Of a DNA stretch of 64,000 nucleotides, positions 60,299 through 64,000 are shown piece by piece. Within the stretch, counting starts at the first letter, position 1. Every line of letters begins with the position of its first letter. The stretch covers positions 4,712,001-4,776,000 of the forward strand of contig NZ_CP109190.1 in NCBI RefSeq assembly GCF_041438805.1, read 5' to 3'. A program made the position numbers and the translations under genes. This stretch comes from Streptomyces sp. NBC_01707. Its GTDB lineage: Bacteria; Actinomycetota; Actinomycetes; Streptomycetales; Streptomycetaceae. The notes under the pieces are model-generated. The model worked only from the letters and a program-made list of their open reading frames with translations, was not told where the DNA came from and searched no databases.

Positions 60299-60577
60299 TC
60301 AGCAGCCGCCCGCGACGGCCGGGATGATCGAGATGCCGGCGCCGTCCGGGGTGGCCGCCTCCAGGCCGCCCTCGAAGCGCACGTCGTCGTCGTTGACGTA
60401 CACGTTCACGAACCGGCGCAGCTTGCCCTGGTCGTCCAGGACGCGCGCGGCGATGCCCGGGTGGTTCCGCTCGAGCGACTCGATCACCTGGGAGAGGGTC
60501 GCGCCCTCGGCCGGGACCTCGGCCTGACCGCCCGTGTAGGTGCGCAGGATGGTGGGGATACGGACCTTGACGCTCAT
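60299..60577 (-). CDS. MoaD/ThiS-family sulfur carrier (CysO-like) with extra C-terminal Cys
   Basis: This 92-aa ubiquitin-fold protein begins MSVKVRIPTILRTYTGGQAE, contains LRRFVNVYVNDDDVRFEGGL, and ends AVAGGC. It closely resembles actinobacterial CysO, the sulfur carrier of an alternative cysteine pathway, as I remember that sequence. Carriers normally end in GG; here a Cys follows, so maturation by a protease would be needed before thiocarboxylation. It lies 60 nt downstream of thrC, in the same operon. The extra residue may be real or need checking. Confidence 0.9.
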   Translation of the reverse strand: MSVKVRIPTILRTYTGGQAEVPAEGATLSQVIESLERNHPGIAARVLDDQGKLRRFVNVYVNDDDVRFEGGLEAATPDGAGISIIPAVAGGC

Positions 60578-60637
60578 GTGGGTGCCTTCCTTGCGTCTCG
60601 GGTGGACGTCACGGATGGACGTCCCGGGGTGGTCGGG

Positions 60638-61939
60638 TCAGCTGCGGGCCAGGCCGGCGGCGCGGAACGCGTCGAGGCTGGGCCGGATGGTCGCCGTCGG
60701 ACCGGTGGTCGGGGCGACCGCGTCCAGCGTCTTCAGACCGTCACCGGTGTTGAGGACGACGGTGGTGAGCGTCGGGTCCAGCAGACCGGCCTCGATCAGC
60801 TTCTTCGTCACGCCGACCGTCACCCCGCCGGCCGTCTCCGCGAAGATGCCCTCGGTGCGTGCCAGCAGTTTGATCGCGTCGACGACCTGCTCGTCGTCGA
60901 CATCCTCGACTGCGCCCCCGGTCCGGCGGGCGATGTCCAGGACGTAGGGGCCGTCGGCCGGGTTGCCGATCGCCAGCGACTTGGCGATCGTGTTCGGCTT
61001 CTGGGGGCGTACGACGTCGTGACCGGCCTTGAAGGCGGTGGAGACCGGGGAGCAGCCCTCGGCCTGCGCGCCGAAGATCTTGTACGGCTTGTCCTCGACG
61101 AGACCGAGCTTGATCAGCTCCTGCAGACCCTTGTCAATCTTCGTGAGCTGCGAGCCGGACGCGATCGGGATGACGAGCTGGTCGGGCAGCCGCCAGCCGA
61201 GCTGCTCGCAGATCTCGTACGCGAGCGTCTTGGAACCCTCGCCGTAGTAGGGGCGCAGGTTGACGTTGACGAAGCCCCAGCCCTCGCCGAGCGGGTCGCC
61301 GATGAGCTCCGAGCAGAAGCGGTTGACGTCGTCGTAGTTGCCCTCGATGCCGACCAGTTCACCGCCGTACACCGCGGCCATGACGACCTTGCCCTGCTCC
61401 AGGTCGTGCGGGATGAACACGCAGGACCGCAGGCCGGCCCGGGCGGCGGCCGCGCCCACGGCGCCGGCGAGGTTGCCGGTGGAGGAGCAGGAGAGAGTGG
61501 TGAAGCCGAAGGCGCGGGCGGCCTCGACGGCGATCGCGACGACGCGGTCCTTGAAGGAGTGCGTCGGGTTGCCGGAGTCGTCCTTGACGTACAGGCCGCC
61601 GGTGACGCCCAGTTCACGGGCGAGGTTGTCGGCCTTGACCAGCTTGGTGAAGCCGGGGTTGATGTTCGGCTTGTCCGCGACATCGGCGGGGACCGGCAGC
61701 AGCGGCGCGTAACGCCAGATGTTGTTCGGTCCGGCCTCGATGCGCTTCTTCAGCTCGTCCGGGGAGCCGCTCGGCAGGTCGTACGCCACTTCGAGCGGCC
61801 CGAAACAGGTCGCGCAGGCGAAAATGGGACCGAGCTCGAAACGCTCTCCGCACTCGCGGCAGGAAAGTGCCGCGGCGGGACCGAGGTCGACAGCGTCGGC
61901 GGAAGAATTGGTGCTCACTGCAACGGTCTGCGTAGCCAT
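60638..61939 (-). CDS. thrC: Threonine synthase (ThrC)
   Basis: This 433-aa PLP enzyme converts O-phosphohomoserine to threonine. An N-terminal zinc ribbon (SCRECGERFELG, FACATCFGPLEV) precedes the fold-type II core with PLP Lys130 in PTHSFKDRVVAIA, SSTGNLAGAVGAAAARAG, and YGEGSKTLAYEICEQLGWRL. The Cys-rich N-terminus is typical of the actinobacterial long form. AAAGGG lies 10 nt before the ATG. The gene has an upstream SAM riboswitch. It is followed by the CysO-like gene. Confidence 0.95.
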   Translation of the reverse strand: MATQTVAVSTNSSADAVDLGPAAALSCRECGERFELGPIFACATCFGPLEVAYDLPSGSPDELKKRIEAGPNNIWRYAPLLPVPADVADKPNINPGFTKLVKADNLARELGVTGGLYVKDDSGNPTHSFKDRVVAIAVEAARAFGFTTLSCSSTGNLAGAVGAAAARAGLRSCVFIPHDLEQGKVVMAAVYGGELVGIEGNYDDVNRFCSELIGDPLGEGWGFVNVNLRPYYGEGSKTLAYEICEQLGWRLPDQLVIPIASGSQLTKIDKGLQELIKLGLVEDKPYKIFGAQAEGCSPVSTAFKAGHDVVRPQKPNTIAKSLAIGNPADGPYVLDIARRTGGAVEDVDDEQVVDAIKLLARTEGIFAETAGGVTVGVTKKLIEAGLLDPTLTTVVLNTGDGLKTLDAVAPTTGPTATIRPSLDAFRAAGLARS

Positions 61940-61958
61940 GATGGCGAGGCCCTTTCTC

Positions 61959-62081
61959 CTCATCTTCCTCGCGACGCATTTCGCCACGAGACGGAATTGG
62001 CACCTTCCCCACCTGACCTCGCGGTCGGCAGGAGGGTTGCCGGGACTTCAACGGGCCGTTCCCTCAGTCCCTCTGGATGAG
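61959..62081 (-). promoter_or_regulatory. SAM riboswitch (S-box) upstream of thrC
   Basis: Reading toward thrC, P1 is CTCATC (62076-62081) paired with GATGAG (61959-61964). The core has AGAGGGACTGA, ACGGCCCGTTGAAGTCCCGG with GCAACC, and GGTGCCAATTCC, all S-box hallmarks. P3 (GACCGCGAGGTC) and P4 follow. The ribosome site GAGAAAGGG directly follows P1, suggesting translational control. SAM-I or SAM-IV class is not resolved. Confidence 0.85.
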
Positions 62082-62089
62082 CGCTGTGG

Positions 62090-62106
62090 CACTGGATCAT
62101 CGATCC
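62090..62106 (-). promoter_or_regulatory. Small hairpin upstream of the riboswitch
   Basis: CTGGAT-CATCG-ATCCAG lies within the thrC leader before the S-box. Its role is unknown. Confidence 0.35.
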
Positions 62107-62177
62107 AGGCATTTGTCGGCGGAGGACCCCGGCATGCGAGGGTCGTCCGCGTTGTTCAAGACTGTAACCGAAGCATC

Positions 62178-62200
62178 GGACGGTTGAGATAGCCGTCCGA
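62178..62200. promoter_or_regulatory. Inverted repeat between thrC and gpgS
   Basis: CGGACGG-N9-CCGTCCG has perfect 7-bp arms in the divergent gap. It is a candidate operator or the start of a leader hairpin. Confidence 0.4.
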
Positions 62201-62235
62201 ACCGCGAGATGGATCACATACAGGGAGTATCGACC

Positions 62236-63186
62236 GTGCTGGAAGAGGTCGAACGCTGGCTGACCAGGCGTTCCTGGTCGGCCGCCGACCGCCCGCTGGA
62301 CCGGCTCGTCGCCGCCAGGGCCAGGGACCCGCGGCGCGGAAGTGTGAGTGTCGTGCTGCCCGCCCTCAACGAGGAGGCGACGGTCGGCACGATCGTCGAG
62401 ACGATCCGGGTCGAGTTGATGGAGAAGGTCCAGCTGGTCGACGAGCTGCTGGTGATCGACTCCGGTTCTACGGACGCCACCTCCGAGGTCGCCCGGAAGG
62501 CGGGCGCCCGGGTGGTGCACCGTGACGACATACTCCCGCGGATGCCCGCCCTGCCGGGCAAGGGCGAGGTCCTCTGGCGATCACTCCTGGTCACCGACGG
62601 TGACATCGTCTGCTTCATAGACGCCGACCTGAAGGACTTCTCCGCGGACTTCGTCTCCGGCATCATCGGCCCGCTGCTCACCGATCCCGAGGTGCAGTTC
62701 GTGAAGGCGATGTACGACCGCCCGCTCGGGGACACAGCAGGCCAGGGCGGTCGCGTCACGGAACTGGTGGCCCGCCCGCTGCTCAATCTGCACTGGCCCC
62801 AGCTGGCCGGCCTCGTCCAGCCGCTGGGCGGCGAGTACGCGGTGCGGCGCTCGTTGCTGGAGCGGCTGCCGTTCCCGGTCGGTTACGGAGTGGAACTGGG
62901 CCTGCTCGTGGATGCGCTGCACACCGTGGGTCTGGACGCGCTGGCACAGGTGGATGTGGGGGTCAGGAAACACCGCCATCAGGACGGGCAGGCACTGGGC
63001 CGGATGGCGGCGGCGATCTACCGGACGGCACAACTGCGCCTTTCCCGCGGCCACTTGGTACGGCCGGCCCTCACCCAGTTCGAGCGGGGCGAGACCGGCT
63101 TCGTACCGCGTACGCACGCCGTGGACACGGAGGAGCGGCCGCCGATGCAGGAGATCAGGGAGTACGTTTCGCGCCGCGCCGCCTGA
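62236..63186 (+). CDS. gpgS: Glucosyl-3-phosphoglycerate synthase (GpgS-like)
   Basis: This 316-aa GT81-type glycosyltransferase has VVLPALNEEATVGTIV, LLVIDSGSTDATSEVA, and the metal-binding FIDADLKDF (DxD). Further motifs are VQPLGGEYAVRRSLLERLPF and VGVRKHRHQDGQALGRMAAA. These match GpgS, which transfers glucose from NDP-glucose to 3-phosphoglycerate for glucosylglycerate. GTG 62236 has GGGAG 8 nt upstream; ATG 62209 is an alternative. It is next to otsA in the same direction, suggesting shared compatible-solute function. Confidence 0.85.
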   Translation: MLEEVERWLTRRSWSAADRPLDRLVAARARDPRRGSVSVVLPALNEEATVGTIVETIRVELMEKVQLVDELLVIDSGSTDATSEVARKAGARVVHRDDILPRMPALPGKGEVLWRSLLVTDGDIVCFIDADLKDFSADFVSGIIGPLLTDPEVQFVKAMYDRPLGDTAGQGGRVTELVARPLLNLHWPQLAGLVQPLGGEYAVRRSLLERLPFPVGYGVELGLLVDALHTVGLDALAQVDVGVRKHRHQDGQALGRMAAAIYRTAQLRLSRGHLVRPALTQFERGETGFVPRTHAVDTEERPPMQEIREYVSRRAA

Positions 63187-63205
63187 GGTGGCCTGACTTC
63201 GCACG

Positions 63206-63233
63206 TTTGGGCGGTTCGCGATCGGGCTAGATT
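63206..63233 (+). promoter_or_regulatory. Candidate leaderless promoter of otsA
   Basis: TTTGGG (63206-63211), a 16-nt spacer and TAGATT (63228-63233) lie 7 nt before the ATG, so the mRNA may start at the start codon. Confidence 0.45.
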
Positions 63234-63240
63234 CCGCAAC

Positions 63241-64000
63241 ATGGTCTCCGAGCACGTGATCACGTCTGCTGCCCAGGTACTCGTCGCGTCCAACCGCGGC
63301 CCGGTCTCGTACGCACTGAGCGAGGACGGCTCGATCAGCGCCAGACGGGGCGGCGGCGGACTCGTCTCCGGGCTGAGCGCCGTCGAGGACAAGCTGTGGG
63401 TCTGCGCGGCGCTCGGCGACGGGGACAGGGTGGCGGTCCGGCGCGGGATCGCCGAGCCGGGCGTACGGATGCTCGGCATCGACGCCGATGTGCACGCCGA
63501 CGCGTACAACGGCATCGCGAACTCGGTGCTCTGGTTCGTCCACCACATGCTGTACCAGACGCCGCTGGAGCCGGTCTTCGACTCGGAGTTCCGCCGGCAG
63601 TGGGCGTCGTTCGAGGCGTACAACCTGGCCTTCGCCCAGGCACTCGCCGAGGAGGCGGGCGAGGGCGCGGCGGTGCTGGTGCAGGACTACCACCTGGCCC
63701 TGGTCCCCGGCATGCTCCGCGATCTCCGTCCCGACCTGCGGATCGGCCACTTCTCGCACACACCGTGGGCCCCGGTCGACTACTTCCGCCTGCTGCCCGA
63801 CGACATCGCGGAGCAACTGCTGCGCGGCATGCTCGGCGCGGACCGGGTGGGATTCCTGACCCGGCGGTGGGCGGACGCGTTCACCGCCTGCTGCACGGAG
63901 GTCCTGGGCGGCACCGGCCGGACGAGGACCGGCGTGCACGGTCTGGGCGCGGACGCGGACTTCCTGCGCCGCCGCGCGCACGAGGCGGACGTGGACGAGC
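63241..64000 (+). CDS. otsA: Trehalose-6-phosphate synthase (OtsA), partial
   Basis: The first 253 residues of a GT20 enzyme are visible: VLVASNRGPVSYAL, RRGGGGLVSGLSAV, WFVHHMLYQTPLEPVFDSEF, VQDYHLALVPGML and HFSHTPWAPVDYFRLLP. These cover the glucose-6-phosphate and UDP-glucose binding halves of the N-terminal domain. The reaction makes trehalose-6-phosphate from UDP-glucose and glucose-6-phosphate. The frame runs off the window end without a stop. The neighbour gpgS also makes a compatible solute. Confidence 0.92.
   Translation, partial: MVSEHVITSAAQVLVASNRGPVSYALSEDGSISARRGGGGLVSGLSAVEDKLWVCAALGDGDRVAVRRGIAEPGVRMLGIDADVHADAYNGIANSVLWFVHHMLYQTPLEPVFDSEFRRQWASFEAYNLAFAQALAEEAGEGAAVLVQDYHLALVPGMLRDLRPDLRIGHFSHTPWAPVDYFRLLPDDIAEQLLRGMLGADRVGFLTRRWADAFTACCTEVLGGTGRTRTGVHGLGADADFLRRRAHEADVDE

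Noticed and set aside
60116..62080. Long plus-strand frame opposite thrC and the sulfur carrier
   Set aside because: It also covers the terminator and riboswitch and has no recognisable domain.

Overview
The window is a high-GC actinobacterial chromosome segment, almost certainly Streptomyces. Support comes from strong third-position GC bias, menaquinone synthesis by the futalosine route, DUF397/XRE and Uma2 genes, a LAxTG sortase substrate, tandem CIRCE boxes at groEL, and many apparently leaderless starts. The content looks like conserved core chromosome; from memory the order resembles the S. coelicolor SCO42xx-SCO43xx interval (not checked). I see no rRNA, tRNA, CRISPR array, prophage or insertion sequence.

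Layout. 1-6.2 kb: PadR regulator with divergent alpha/beta hydrolase, 2'-5' RNA ligase, MarR-MFS pair, a ribbon-helix-helix protein, an NCS2 purine permease and a DUF2530 protein. 6.3-15.3 kb: a CtpE-like P-type ATPase, two tandem secreted paralogues, a 1070-aa sacsin-like GHKL ATPase and DUF3027. 15.7-20.8 kb: MFS, DUF2771 lipoprotein, mqnB-mqnD, a cold-shock protein with a C-terminal extension, and a HAD hydrolase. 20.9-25.5 kb: a siderophore ABC transporter behind an iron box, then a 470-bp nested palindrome filling a convergent gap, then a HAAS-like membrane protein. 25.5-32.7 kb: helicase-associated protein, XPB helicase and a HelD-type RNA polymerase recycling factor. 32.7-36 kb: cutC divergent from the copper ATPase copA, with CsoR-like and DasR-like operators between them. 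36-42.5 kb: pxpABC (5-oxoprolinase), a GntR regulator, and a DUF969-DUF979-DUF2891 operon. 42.6-49 kb: HD hydrolase, Cmx-type efflux pump, two small genes, and murR/rpiR-murQ-PTS EIIBC for MurNAc. 49-51.5 kb: Uma2 protein and a WhiJ-like XRE/DUF397 locus. 51.7-57.6 kb: sortase substrate, secreted beta-propeller, a frameshifted winged-helix gene, and a secreted acid phosphatase. 57.6-64 kb: groEL2, cspA-type gene, a CysO-like MoaD/ThiS protein, thrC behind a SAM riboswitch, gpgS and the start of otsA.

How genes work together. The strongest functional unit beyond textbook assignments is 36-42.5 kb. The promoters of pxpABC and of DUF969-DUF979-DUF2891 carry the same 15-bp palindrome, each time in the -35/-10 spacer. 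This predicts that the GntR protein between them controls uptake and hydrolysis of 5-oxoproline as one regulon. A second unit (45.4-49 kb) imports and degrades MurNAc, with paired operators over a leaderless regulator promoter. thrC and the CysO-like gene form one operon under SAM control, linking threonine and sulfur metabolism. Most convergent gene pairs are separated by strong perfect hairpins, listed individually.
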